In this document: positions 17,848 through 26,889 of the stretch, one piece after another
Layout of the letters: every line of letters starts with the position of its first letter
Numbering within the stretch: the first letter of the stretch is position 1
From: Rhizosaccharibacter radicis
GTDB taxonomy: Bacteria > Pseudomonadota > Alphaproteobacteria > Acetobacterales > Acetobacteraceae
Direction of reading: 5' to 3'
Length of the DNA: 64,000 nucleotides
Assembly: GCA_024508355.1 (NCBI GenBank)
Contig: JAMZEJ010000001.1
Coordinates: forward strand, 516,020-580,019
The notes under the pieces: generated by a model
Told to the model about the DNA's origin: nothing
The model's input: only the letters and a program-made list of their open reading frames with translations
Database searches by the model: none
Made by a program: the position numbers and the translations under genes

Positions 17848-18375
17848 TCAGCCCTTGGCGGCGGCCGCCAGCGACTCCCGGATCACCTCTCCTGCGTCTT
17901 CCTTGCCGGCCCAGCCCGTGACCTTCACCCACTTGCCCTTCTCGAGGTCCTTGTAGCGCGTGAAGAAATGCTCGATCGCCTGGCGGGTGATCTCGGGCAG
18001 GTCGTCCACGCTCTGCACGGCGGTGAATTGGGTGTGCAGCTTGTCGTGCGGCACGCAGACGATCTTCTCGTCCTGGCCGCTCTCGTCCTCCATCCGCAGC
18101 ATGCCGATCGGCCGCGCGCGGATCACCGCGCCCGGCACCACCGCCGCCGGCGCCAGCACCAGCGCATCGGCCGGGTCGCCATCGGCCGCCAGGGTGCCGG
18201 GGATGAAGCCGTAGGCGGCGGGATAGGCCATCGGGGTGAACAGGAACCGGTCCACCACCACCGCGCCGCTGTCCTTGTCGATCTCGTACTTCACCTGCGA
18301 GCCGGCAGGGATCTCGATCACGACGTTGATGTCCCAGGGGACGTCCTTGCCGGGGCTGAGCTTCGAGACGTCCAT
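17848..18375 (-). CDS. ppa: Inorganic pyrophosphatase, family I
   Basis: Hydrolyses pyrophosphate to two phosphates in the cytoplasm, pulling biosynthetic reactions forward. The 175-residue length is typical of bacterial family I enzymes. The metal-binding signature appears as DGDPADAL, preceded by AAYGFIPGTL, and the N-terminal substrate loop VVIEIPAGSQVKYEIDKDSG is present. ATG at 18373-18375. It stands alone, convergent with the glycosyltransferase gene 53 bases away and divergent from the tRNA gene. Nothing unusual is seen. Confidence 0.96.
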   Translation of the reverse strand: MDVSKLSPGKDVPWDINVVIEIPAGSQVKYEIDKDSGAVVVDRFLFTPMAYPAAYGFIPGTLAADGDPADALVLAPAAVVPGAVIRARPIGMLRMEDESGQDEKIVCVPHDKLHTQFTAVQSVDDLPEITRQAIEHFFTRYKDLEKGKWVKVTGWAGKEDAGEVIRESLAAAAKG

Positions 18376-18505
18376 GGGTTCGGTTCCGTTCGGGTAGGGG
18401 AGGAAAGGCGGCGACCGTATCGGCGGCGCACCGGATTGCCAAGGCGCGCTTCCCGCCGCCCATCTTGCAAATCCATGCGGGTTGGGCGATCTCAGGACGG
18501 CTTGT

Positions 18506-18578
18506 GCGCCTGTAGCTCAACGGTTAGAGCGGGCCGCTCATAACGGCTTGGTTGCGGGTTCGAGTCCTGCCGGGCGCA
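18506..18578 (+). tRNA. tRNA-Ile2 (anticodon CAU, lysidine-modified)
   Basis: Seventy-three bases fold as a cloverleaf: acceptor GCGCCTG pairs with CGGGCGC, D stem GCTC/GAGC, anticodon loop CTCATAA, T arm GCGGG-TTCGAGT-CCTGC, discriminator A. The anticodon is CAU. It is not initiator tRNA, because base pair 1-72 is G-C and the anticodon stem lacks the GGG/CCC triplet. The CTCATAA loop followed by GGCTTGGTT resembles isoleucine-2 tRNAs, which TilS converts to lysidine-34 to read AUA, more than elongator tRNA-Met; this assignment is moderately sure. CCA is not encoded (GG follows). Confidence 0.88.
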
Positions 18579-18715
18579 GGCCCCCACCCACGGCGCGCGG
18601 TCGACGCCGGCGGCCGTCCCGCCCCGGATCGTCCCCCTGTTCCACCGGCGTCCAGTCCGCCGGTCCTGTTTCCACCGGTTCTCGCCCCCCACCGGTTTCG
18701 TCGAGGAGCCCGCTC

Positions 18716-20395
<1,680 letters not shown>

Positions 20396-20848
20396 GCGGC
20401 GGCGCGGCCCGCGCGCGGCCGGTATCGTGTCCGGCCTCGCGGTCGCCGTCCGGTCGGCGCGCCCGCGCCGGCGTCGTCGGGGCCGCCGCCCGGTGGGTCC
20501 GCTCGCGGCGTCCGTTCACCGGACGCGGACATCGCGGCGGAAGCGCATCTGCAGTTGCGTGGGCACGACGGAACTTCCTCCGCTCCGGGCGGGAGGGACC
20601 GCGACCGGTTTCTGGTCGCCCCCACTGCCGATGATCGCGGTGATCCGCCCTGCTTTCCCCCATCACCTTCCGGGCGGTGCCCTATCGGGCCATCCTGTTC
20701 CGGCCTGGGCGGCCGGCCCGTCCACGGCCATGGCGTCGGGAGTCGCCCAAGGCGTGACTGGGCGGCGGGGAGCGCTCCGGATTGTTCCCGGCCGGACCGA
20801 TGCGGCCTCGGCCGACGCCGATCGCGATGGCGCGGGGAGGACCGGGCC
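20396..20848. other. Intergenic stretch without recognisable gene
   Basis: About 450 bases between ettA and the acetyltransferase gene. All six frames give either arginine/proline-rich shadow sequence or low-complexity peptides without a ribosome-binding site. I see no tRNA, no strong terminator and no obvious promoter, apart from the GGGGAGG that serves the downstream gene. Confidence 0.4.
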
Positions 20849-21376
20849 ATGACCGCTCGCGGCGCGCCGCCGCCGATCGGGCGGATCATCCGCACCGCGC
20901 GGCTTCTGCTGGCGCCGGTGGGCTGGCCCGATCTGGACGACATGGCGGCCCTGAAGGCCGATGCCGGCGCGTTCGGCCTGATGCTGGGCGGCGTCCGGTC
21001 CCGCTGGGACACGGAAGCGGAGATGGCCGACGACGTGGCGTTCTGGGCCCGGCGCGGCGTCGGCATCTTCACCGTGCGGGAGCATGGCCGCTTCGTCGGC
21101 ATGACGGGCGTGCATGAACGGCCGGACGGCATCGGCGTCGGCCTCCGGTTCGCGCTGTTTCCCCATGCGCGCGGCCGGGGGCTCGCCCGTGAAGCGGCGG
21201 CGGCGGCGCTGCGCTTCACCCACGACGCCGGCGTGGCGCGCGTGGTGGCGGTGGCGCGGGATACCAACATCGCGTCGCGCACGACGCTGGGGGGCATCGG
21301 CATGCGCGTGTGCGGCTCCTTCGAGCGCGCCGGTCACACCATGCTGGTCTATGAGAGCACCCGGCCGCCCCCCTGA
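20849..21376 (+). CDS. GNAT-family N-acetyltransferase (RimJ/RimL type)
   Basis: The 175-residue protein has the GNAT layout: N-terminal strand TARLLLAPVGWPDLDDMAAL, central strand GIFTVREHGRFVGMTGV, the acetyl-CoA pyrophosphate loop as PHARGRGLAREAAAAAL (R/Q-x-x-G-x-G/A), and the C-terminal NIASRTTLGGIGMRV in which Asn starts the motif seen in Rim-type enzymes acting on amino groups of proteins or small molecules. The substrate cannot be read from sequence. ATG 20849 has GGGGAGG eight bases upstream. It is convergent with the AEC transporter gene. Confidence 0.88.
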   Translation: MTARGAPPPIGRIIRTARLLLAPVGWPDLDDMAALKADAGAFGLMLGGVRSRWDTEAEMADDVAFWARRGVGIFTVREHGRFVGMTGVHERPDGIGVGLRFALFPHARGRGLAREAAAAALRFTHDAGVARVVAVARDTNIASRTTLGGIGMRVCGSFERAGHTMLVYESTRPPP

Positions 21377-21427
21377 CGCCGCCCCCTGACGTCGCCCCCT
21401 GGCGCCGTCTCGACGCCAGCAGGCCGG

Positions 21428-22381
21428 TCAGCCCGCGGCGCCGGTCGACACGATCGCCGCGGCCAGGGTGGCGATGCTCAGCACCGTGCTGACCCCCACC
21501 ACCGCCGCGGCCTCCGTGGGGTCCTCCTCATACCGCAGCGCGAAGAAGATGCCGAAGAAGCCGCAGGGCAGCGCCGACAGGAGGATGGCCGCCTGCCGTG
21601 GTTGCGCCGCGATCGGCAGCACCGTGCACAGCGACGCGGTGGCCAACGGGTGGACGATGTTGGCCAGCAGCGCGCCCGCCGCCACCCGGCCCGTCAGGCG
21701 GATCCGGCGGGCGCTCAGCACCAGGCCGGTGACGAACAACGCCACCCCGCCGGATGCCTGGCCGATCAGCCCGACCGCCCGGTCCACGGCCGGCGGCAGG
21801 GTGATGCCCGCCAGCACCAGCACCACCCCCACCAGCGGTCCCAGCACCAGCGGTGCGCGCGACACCCGGCGGGCGGCGGCGGCCAGCGCCGCGGATGGCG
21901 AGGCGGTCGATCCGCGCCGCCGTTCCCGATCGAGGTCCAGCAGCACCAGCGTCATCGGCGACAGCACCACCGCGCCGAGCGAGATCGCCACCGCGACCTG
22001 CAGGCCGCCGCCACGCCCGAACAGCCCGTTCATTAGCGGAACGCCGGCCGCGGCGAAATTGGGCAGCGACACGGAGATCGCCAGCACCGCCGCGCTGCCG
22101 GCCCGCGCGCCGAACACCCGACGCTCGATCGCGAACACCAGCCACCACAGCACCAGCAGGCCGATCAGCAGCACCAGCATCAACGGCCATTGCCCCAGCA
22201 GCTCGGCGCGCCCGGCGTGGGTCACGGCGCCGAACAGCGCGGCCGGCAGGGCGAAATCCATCACCAGCGTGTTGAGGGGCGCGACCTGCGCGGGGGCGAT
22301 CCGTCCGCTACGGCCCGCCAACGCTCCCAGCCCCAGCACGGCGAAGATCGGCAACAGCGCGAGCAGCAGGGCGGGGGTCAT
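21428..22381 (-). CDS. AEC-family (auxin efflux carrier-like) transporter
   Basis: The 317-residue integral membrane protein has about ten hydrophobic helices in two inverted halves, as in the AEC family of bacterial organic-acid or amino-acid carriers. Typical segments are LLLALLPIFAVLGLGALAGR at the N-terminus, the SLPNFAAAGVPLMNGLFG helix break after helix 4, and LLSALPCGFFGIFFALRYEED in the second half, followed by a helix that starts AAVVGVSTVLSIATL. The substrate is unknown; malonate or similar dicarboxylates are common in this family. ATG at 22379-22381 gives the expected first helix. It is divergent from the SDR gene. Confidence 0.88.
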   Translation of the reverse strand: MTPALLLALLPIFAVLGLGALAGRSGRIAPAQVAPLNTLVMDFALPAALFGAVTHAGRAELLGQWPLMLVLLIGLLVLWWLVFAIERRVFGARAGSAAVLAISVSLPNFAAAGVPLMNGLFGRGGGLQVAVAISLGAVVLSPMTLVLLDLDRERRRGSTASPSAALAAAARRVSRAPLVLGPLVGVVLVLAGITLPPAVDRAVGLIGQASGGVALFVTGLVLSARRIRLTGRVAAGALLANIVHPLATASLCTVLPIAAQPRQAAILLSALPCGFFGIFFALRYEEDPTEAAAVVGVSTVLSIATLAAAIVSTGAAG

Positions 22382-22831
22382 GGCACCGACGGTTCCCGAC
22401 GCGCCGTCCGGTGTAAAGGGTGCATGTCCGGACCCGGGAGCACAGCGCTCCCGGCCCTCCGGCGGCCAACGTCCCCGGCGCTCCTCTCCGGGCCGGGATC
22501 GGACGCCGGGCGGCAGGATGCGGCCGGGAGCGGAACGGGGGGACGGGTGCGGCCGGTTGGATCGCGGCCACCTGCCGGAGCGGCGGCGGGGACGGGACCG
22601 CCGATCTTCGGCTTCATCCCGAGGGACCACGACCGGCAATCGCTCCCGCAAGCGCTTCGAGCCGTCCGGCCCGATCGCCGGCTACCGGGTCATCGAGCCC
22701 CGGCCCGCCGCGCTTTATCCGCGCCGGAAGCATCCTCACCCGGGCGCGGCGGCTTCACGGAACCGGCGATCGGGAAGCGGCTTTCGGAACCACGGCCTCC
22801 CCGGAAGGCCGGACAGTCCGAGGAGAACCGC
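22382..22831. other. Divergent intergenic region with one hairpin
   Basis: About 450 bases between the divergent AEC and SDR genes. The only clear structure is an 8-bp perfect inverted repeat, CCGGGAGC (22434-22441) and GCTCCCGG (22447-22454), with a five-base loop; no T-run follows. No tRNA or additional coding frame is convincing. Promoters for both genes should lie here but none is clear. Confidence 0.35.
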
Positions 22832-23683
22832 ATGCCCCATCCCGTTCTCGTGCCCGGCGCGGTCGCCGTGATCACCGGCGGCGCCTCCGGCATCGGCTGG
22901 GAGGCCGCGCGGCGCTTTCTCCAGCTCGGCCTGCGGGTCTGCATCGCCGACCTGGGCGACGAACGGCTGGCCGCGGCGGCGGAGAAGCTCGGCGACGCGG
23001 TGCCCGGCGCAGCGGATCGGCTGATGACCCGTGACGCCGACGTGTCCCGGCCCGGCGACCTCCGCGCCCTGGAACAAGCGGTGGCCGACCGGTTCGGCGG
23101 CACGGACGTGCTGATGAACAACGCCGCCGTGCAGCCGGGCAGCTCGGTGCTGGACGGTGACGACCGGTGGGACCGGGTGCTGGCGGTGAACCTGCGCGGC
23201 GTCGTCCACGGCACCCAGATCTTCGCCGAGCGGATGCTGGCGCGGAACCGGCCCGGGCTGATCATCAACACGGGCTCGAAGCAGGGCATCACCACGCCGC
23301 CGGGCGATCCGGCCTACAACGTCGCCAAGGCCGGGGTGAAGGCGTTCACCGAGGCGCTGCAGCATGAACTGCGCGAACGCGGCAGCCGCATCGCCGCGCA
23401 TCTGCTGATCCCGGGTTTCGTGTGGACGCCGCTCGCGGCGGGAAACCGAACGGAGAAGCCGGCCGCCGCCTGGACGGCCGAGCAGACGGTGGCGTTCATG
23501 CTCGACCGGCTGGAAGCGGGGGACTTCTATATCCTGTGTCCGGACAACGACGTGTCGCGCCGGCTGGACGAGCGCCGCATCCTGTGGGCCGCGGGCGACG
23601 TGGTGGAGAACCGGCCGCCGCTGTCGCGCTGGCACCCCGATTACGGGGACGCGTTCCGTCGCTTCGCCGACGCCGGGAACTAG
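22832..23683 (+). CDS. Short-chain dehydrogenase/reductase (classical SDR)
   Basis: The 283-residue cytoplasmic oxidoreductase has the cofactor motif TGGASGIGWE near residue 17, the structural NNAA, and the catalytic set with Tyr and Lys in YNVAKAG. The usual catalytic Ser position reads INTGSKQG. Asp in CIADLGD after the second strand suggests NAD(H) preference. The C-terminal third is longer than in most SDRs, with AEQTVAFMLDRLEAGDFYILCPDN and LSRWHPDYGDAF, typical of a subgroup annotated only as SDR family. ATG 22832 is preceded by GAGGAGAACC. The substrate is not predictable. Confidence 0.9.
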   Translation: MPHPVLVPGAVAVITGGASGIGWEAARRFLQLGLRVCIADLGDERLAAAAEKLGDAVPGAADRLMTRDADVSRPGDLRALEQAVADRFGGTDVLMNNAAVQPGSSVLDGDDRWDRVLAVNLRGVVHGTQIFAERMLARNRPGLIINTGSKQGITTPPGDPAYNVAKAGVKAFTEALQHELRERGSRIAAHLLIPGFVWTPLAAGNRTEKPAAAWTAEQTVAFMLDRLEAGDFYILCPDNDVSRRLDERRILWAAGDVVENRPPLSRWHPDYGDAFRRFADAGN

Positions 23684-23769
23684 GACACGGGGAGGGGGCG
23701 GACCGGCGTCTTAGGGAAGATGCTCCCCAGGAAGATGCTTCCCGGGCAAGGCGCCCGGGAACCGGCGGA

Positions 23770-24429
23770 TCAGGTGGCCTGGCGGGACACCTGACGGTCC
23801 AGCGCGTTCAGCAGCGTGTCGACGTTGTTGCCGTGGCGCTGGAGAAACGATGCGTAGTCGCTGCGCTGGGTGAGGCTGAGGCTGACGCCTTCGGCGACCA
23901 CATCGGTGATCCGGCGGCCGCCGGCGACGTCGCCCACCACCCATTCCACGGTGGCCGACGGCTGATTCGGACGGTTGATCACCGTCGGCACCATGGTCTT
24001 GCCGTCCTGGTCGTGCGCCTGACCGACCTGGAACGTGACGCCGCGATATTCGCCGAGCTTGCCCGTGATGCTGTTCACCAGGACCTTGTGGAACAGGGCA
24101 AGGTAGCGCTGCTGCTGCGCCGGGGTGGCGGTGCGCCAGAAGCGGCCGAGGCAGAACCGGCCGATGCCGTCCACGTCCACGTTCTGGTCGATCAGCGGCT
24201 GGATCTGCGTCTTCTTCTCGGCCGTGCTGCTGTCGCTGTTGACCACGCTCACCAGCCTGTCGCCGAGCGACCGGACGAAGCTCGTGGCATCGGCCCCCTG
24301 GGCGGCGGCGGCCCGCACGGGCGCCAGGCCCGCGGGTGCCAGCACCGGCTGGAGCACCGGCGACAGCGCGGCTAGCCCGGTGCCGGCCAGCAGGATGGCG
24401 GCGGCGCGGCGGAAGCGGAGATGGCGCAT
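23770..24429 (-). CDS. mlaC: MlaC-family periplasmic phospholipid-binding protein
   Basis: MlaC shuttles phospholipids between the outer-membrane MlaA complex and the inner-membrane MlaFEDB transporter, keeping the outer leaflet asymmetric. The 219-residue precursor has a Sec signal (AAAILLAGTGLAALSPVL, cleavage near AAAAQG). The mature part shows family features: FVRSLGDRLVSVVNS, DQNVDVDGIGRFCLGRFWR and the C-terminal region SDYASFLQRHGNNVDTLLNAL. ATG at 24427-24429 is preceded by AAGGAA. It starts 24 bases after the mlaA stop on the same strand, so the pair is an operon. No mlaFEDB genes are in the window. Confidence 0.93.
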   Translation of the reverse strand: MRHLRFRRAAAILLAGTGLAALSPVLQPVLAPAGLAPVRAAAAQGADATSFVRSLGDRLVSVVNSDSSTAEKKTQIQPLIDQNVDVDGIGRFCLGRFWRTATPAQQQRYLALFHKVLVNSITGKLGEYRGVTFQVGQAHDQDGKTMVPTVINRPNQPSATVEWVVGDVAGGRRITDVVAEGVSLSLTQRSDYASFLQRHGNNVDTLLNALDRQVSRQAT

Positions 24430-24453
24430 GGGAGGGTTCCTTGTCCTGCTTGC

Positions 24454-25281
24454 CTACCGGCTGTACCAGTCCGGCACCGTCGCGCGGTGATCGTTGCGCA
24501 TGGCCTCGATCTCGGCCGCGCGGTGCTGACGATACAGACTGCGCAAGGTTGCATAGGGATCGAGCGAGTCGCGCTTGATCTGGTCGAGATCGCCCAGCAC
24601 CTGCGCCCGCGAGTCGATGATGTTCATGCCGTACAGGCCCCAGTTCAGGGTGATCAGCCCGTAGCCGCGCGGCACGTAGTTGAGGGGAACCAGGGCGATG
24701 TCCATGCCGAAGCCGGTGAGGGCCCGCGGCGAGGACGGTCCCAGCAGCGGCAGGAACAGGTAGGGTCCCTGCGGCACACCCCACTGGGCGAGCGTCATGC
24801 CGCCATCGGCCTCGTGCGCCTTGTAGCCCCAGCCCTTGGCGACATCGAACACGCCGGCCACGCCCACGGTGGAGTTCACCACGAAGCGCACGAAGGTGTC
24901 GCCCGCGCGGCGGGGCTTGCCCTCGAACACGTCGTTGAAGAACACGGCCGGGCTGGCCAGATTGCCCAGGACGTTGTGCACGCCCGTGCGCACCGGCTGA
25001 GGCACCAGCCACACATATCCCTTGGCGACCGGACGCAGCGTATAGGCGTCGATGCTGTCGCTGACCCGGTAGAAGAAGCGGTTGGTGGGCTCCAGCGGGT
25101 CGTTGGCGTCGTCCATGTCGGCCTGGGCCGCCGGATCCGCCGCCTTGGTGGCGCAGCCTCCGAGGCCGAGCGACACCAGCCCGGCGGCCACCAGCGCGCC
25201 CGCGCGGGCCAGGCCCCCGCGCACGCCGAAGCGGCCGCGCACGACCGGGCACTGGAACGGTCGGTGGTTCTCGGCGGGCAT
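24454..25281 (-). CDS. mlaA: MlaA (VacJ) outer-membrane lipoprotein
   Basis: MlaA removes misplaced phospholipids from the outer leaflet of the outer membrane and hands them to MlaC. The 275-residue precursor has a lipoprotein signal with lipobox LGGC, giving lipidated Cys43. The diagnostic MlaA stretch NDPLEPTNRFFYRVSD is followed by GNLASPAVFFNDVFEG, VNSTVGVAGVFDVAKGWG and a GPSSPRALTGFGMD segment. The signal region is somewhat long (about 42 residues), so a later start is possible, but ATG 25281 has GAGG at suitable spacing. It is first gene of the mlaA-mlaC operon; a plausible promoter lies about 70 bases upstream. Confidence 0.94.
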   Translation of the reverse strand: MPAENHRPFQCPVVRGRFGVRGGLARAGALVAAGLVSLGLGGCATKAADPAAQADMDDANDPLEPTNRFFYRVSDSIDAYTLRPVAKGYVWLVPQPVRTGVHNVLGNLASPAVFFNDVFEGKPRRAGDTFVRFVVNSTVGVAGVFDVAKGWGYKAHEADGGMTLAQWGVPQGPYLFLPLLGPSSPRALTGFGMDIALVPLNYVPRGYGLITLNWGLYGMNIIDSRAQVLGDLDQIKRDSLDPYATLRSLYRQHRAAEIEAMRNDHRATVPDWYSR

Positions 25282-25678
25282 TCATGGACCTCGTTCGACG
25301 CTGGCCCGTGGCGGCTGCCGCGAGCGGCAGGTTCCGAACCCCCGAAACCGTTTATCCCGTCCTGTCTAACATGACACAACGCGGACGCAATCTCCCGCCC
25401 GGGAGCCATCCCGGAAGCTGCACCGGAGGCCGCCCCGACCGCCGTCCCGACTGTCGCCCCACGGGGCGCCCGGAAACACCGCGTCCGTCGGCACCGGATG
25501 CGCGCCGCACCCCTCCCGGCGGACGGGACCCGCGTGCTTCCGCGCCGCCTCCGGGTTCGAAGAGGTTTGCCGCTGGGGGCAGCGCGAACTACATCTGCAA
25601 CCAGTCCGGACGGCCGGCGGGCGGGCGGGAGCGATCCGGCCGCCGCCGCCATGGCCGCTTGCGCATCGATCGGGTTCC
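25282..25678. other. Divergent intergenic region mlaA/metF
   Basis: About 400 bases. A short AT-richer patch near 25345-25380 holds a good promoter candidate for mlaA (listed separately). The remainder, toward metF, is GC-rich with no convincing gene, SAM or SAH riboswitch consensus, or terminator. Confidence 0.4.
25351..25379 (-). promoter_or_regulatory. Candidate sigma-70-type promoter for mlaA-mlaC
   Basis: Read leftward, TTGTGT (25374-25379) and GATAAA (25351-25356) are separated by exactly 17 bases, each four or five matches to TTGACA and TATAAT. The -10 lies 70 bases upstream of the mlaA ATG. The surroundings are unusually AT-rich for this genome, which supports the call; strength is unknown. 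Confidence 0.4.
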
Positions 25679-26740
25679 ATGACCGCATCCTCCGTCATCG
25701 CGCTGCCCATCGCCGGGCAGCCCGCTTCCGAGCCGTCCTCCGAGGCCCGGCCCGACCGGCAGCCGTCCCCCGAACGGGACGGTCGCGGTCCGGCCGCCGC
25801 CTCGTCGCCAGGACTGCCGCCGCTGGAACGCTGGTTGACCGGCCCCCGCCTTGCCGGGCTGCCGGCACCCGGCTCGTTCCGCACCCCGCCGCAGCTGTCG
25901 TTCGAGTTCTTTCCCCCGCGCACGGAAGCGCTGGAACAGCAGCTCTGGAGCTGCATCCGCCGGCTCGAACCGCTGCGGCCGTCCTTCGTGTCCGTCACCT
26001 ACGGCGCCGGCGGCTCCACCCAGGCCCGCACCCACGACACGGTGGCCCGCCTCGCCCGCGACACCGCCCTGGTGCCGGCGGCGCACCTCACCTGCGTCGG
26101 CGCCAGCCGCGGCGCGGTGGACGACGTGGCCAGGCAGTACTGGGATTGCGGCGTGCGCCATATCGTGGCGCTGCGCGGCGACCCGCAGGAGAAGAACGGC
26201 CCGTTCCAGCCCCATCCGGACGGCTACAACAGCGCGGCGGAACTGGTGGCCGGCTTGAAGCGGGTCGCCGATTTCGAGATCTCCGTGGCGGCCTATCCGG
26301 AAACCCATCCGGAAGCGTCGAGCCCGCAGGCCGATCTCGACAACCTCAAGCGCAAGCTGGACGCGGGTGCCGTGCGGGCCATCACCCAGCTGTTCTTCGA
26401 CGCCGACACCTTTCTGCGCTTCCTCGACCGGTGCCTCGCGGCCGGGATCACCGCGCCGGTGGTGCCGGGCATCATGCCGGTGTCGCGCTTCGCGCCGGCC
26501 AAGCGCTTCGCGCAGAGCTGCGGCGTCGGGTTCCCCGACTGGCTGGAAACCCTGTTCGGCGGCACCGAAGAGGACGCGGACACCCGCAACATGCTGGGCG
26601 CGGTGGTGGCGGCCGAGCAGGTGCGGCTGTTGCAGGCAAACGGGGTCGACGAGTTCCACTTCTACACGCTGAACCGCCCCGACCTCGTCTACGCCATCGC
26701 CCGGATCCTGGGCGTCCGGCCGGACCAGGCCGCGGGCTAG
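25679..26740 (+). CDS. metF: Methylenetetrahydrofolate reductase
   Basis: MetF reduces 5,10-methylenetetrahydrofolate to 5-methyltetrahydrofolate with FAD and NADH, supplying the methyl group used by MetH at 2.2-5.7 kb. The core starts at LSFEFFPPRT (catalytic Glu in the FEFFPP motif) and continues through VSVTYGAGGSTQ, LTCVGASR, IVALRGDP, AAYPETHPEA, ITQLFFDAD and VPGIMPVS, all classic MetF blocks. The protein has 353 residues; about 60 Pro/Ala/Arg-rich residues precede the core, longer than usual, so translation may start at an internal TTG near 25835 rather than ATG 25679. It is convergent with the glycosidase gene. Confidence 0.94.
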   Translation: MTASSVIALPIAGQPASEPSSEARPDRQPSPERDGRGPAAASSPGLPPLERWLTGPRLAGLPAPGSFRTPPQLSFEFFPPRTEALEQQLWSCIRRLEPLRPSFVSVTYGAGGSTQARTHDTVARLARDTALVPAAHLTCVGASRGAVDDVARQYWDCGVRHIVALRGDPQEKNGPFQPHPDGYNSAAELVAGLKRVADFEISVAAYPETHPEASSPQADLDNLKRKLDAGAVRAITQLFFDADTFLRFLDRCLAAGITAPVVPGIMPVSRFAPAKRFAQSCGVGFPDWLETLFGGTEEDADTRNMLGAVVAAEQVRLLQANGVDEFHFYTLNRPDLVYAIARILGVRPDQAAG

Positions 26741-26889
26741 AAGCAGGGCGGGGCGGTCGGCGCGGTATCCGGAGGCGTAGCGGGCGGCGCCGGTTCGCTG
26801 GATGGCGGCCAGGTGGCGGGGCAAGCCGGTCCGCCCGCTCCGGCCCGGCTCCGACAGGCCCACGCCACGCCGATACCGGGCCGGTGTCG

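Noticed and set aside
18506..18578. Initiator or elongator tRNA-Met
   Set aside because: G1-C72 pair and anticodon stem exclude initiator; GGCTTGGTT after the anticodon loop fits Ile2 better than elongator Met, though not with full certainty.
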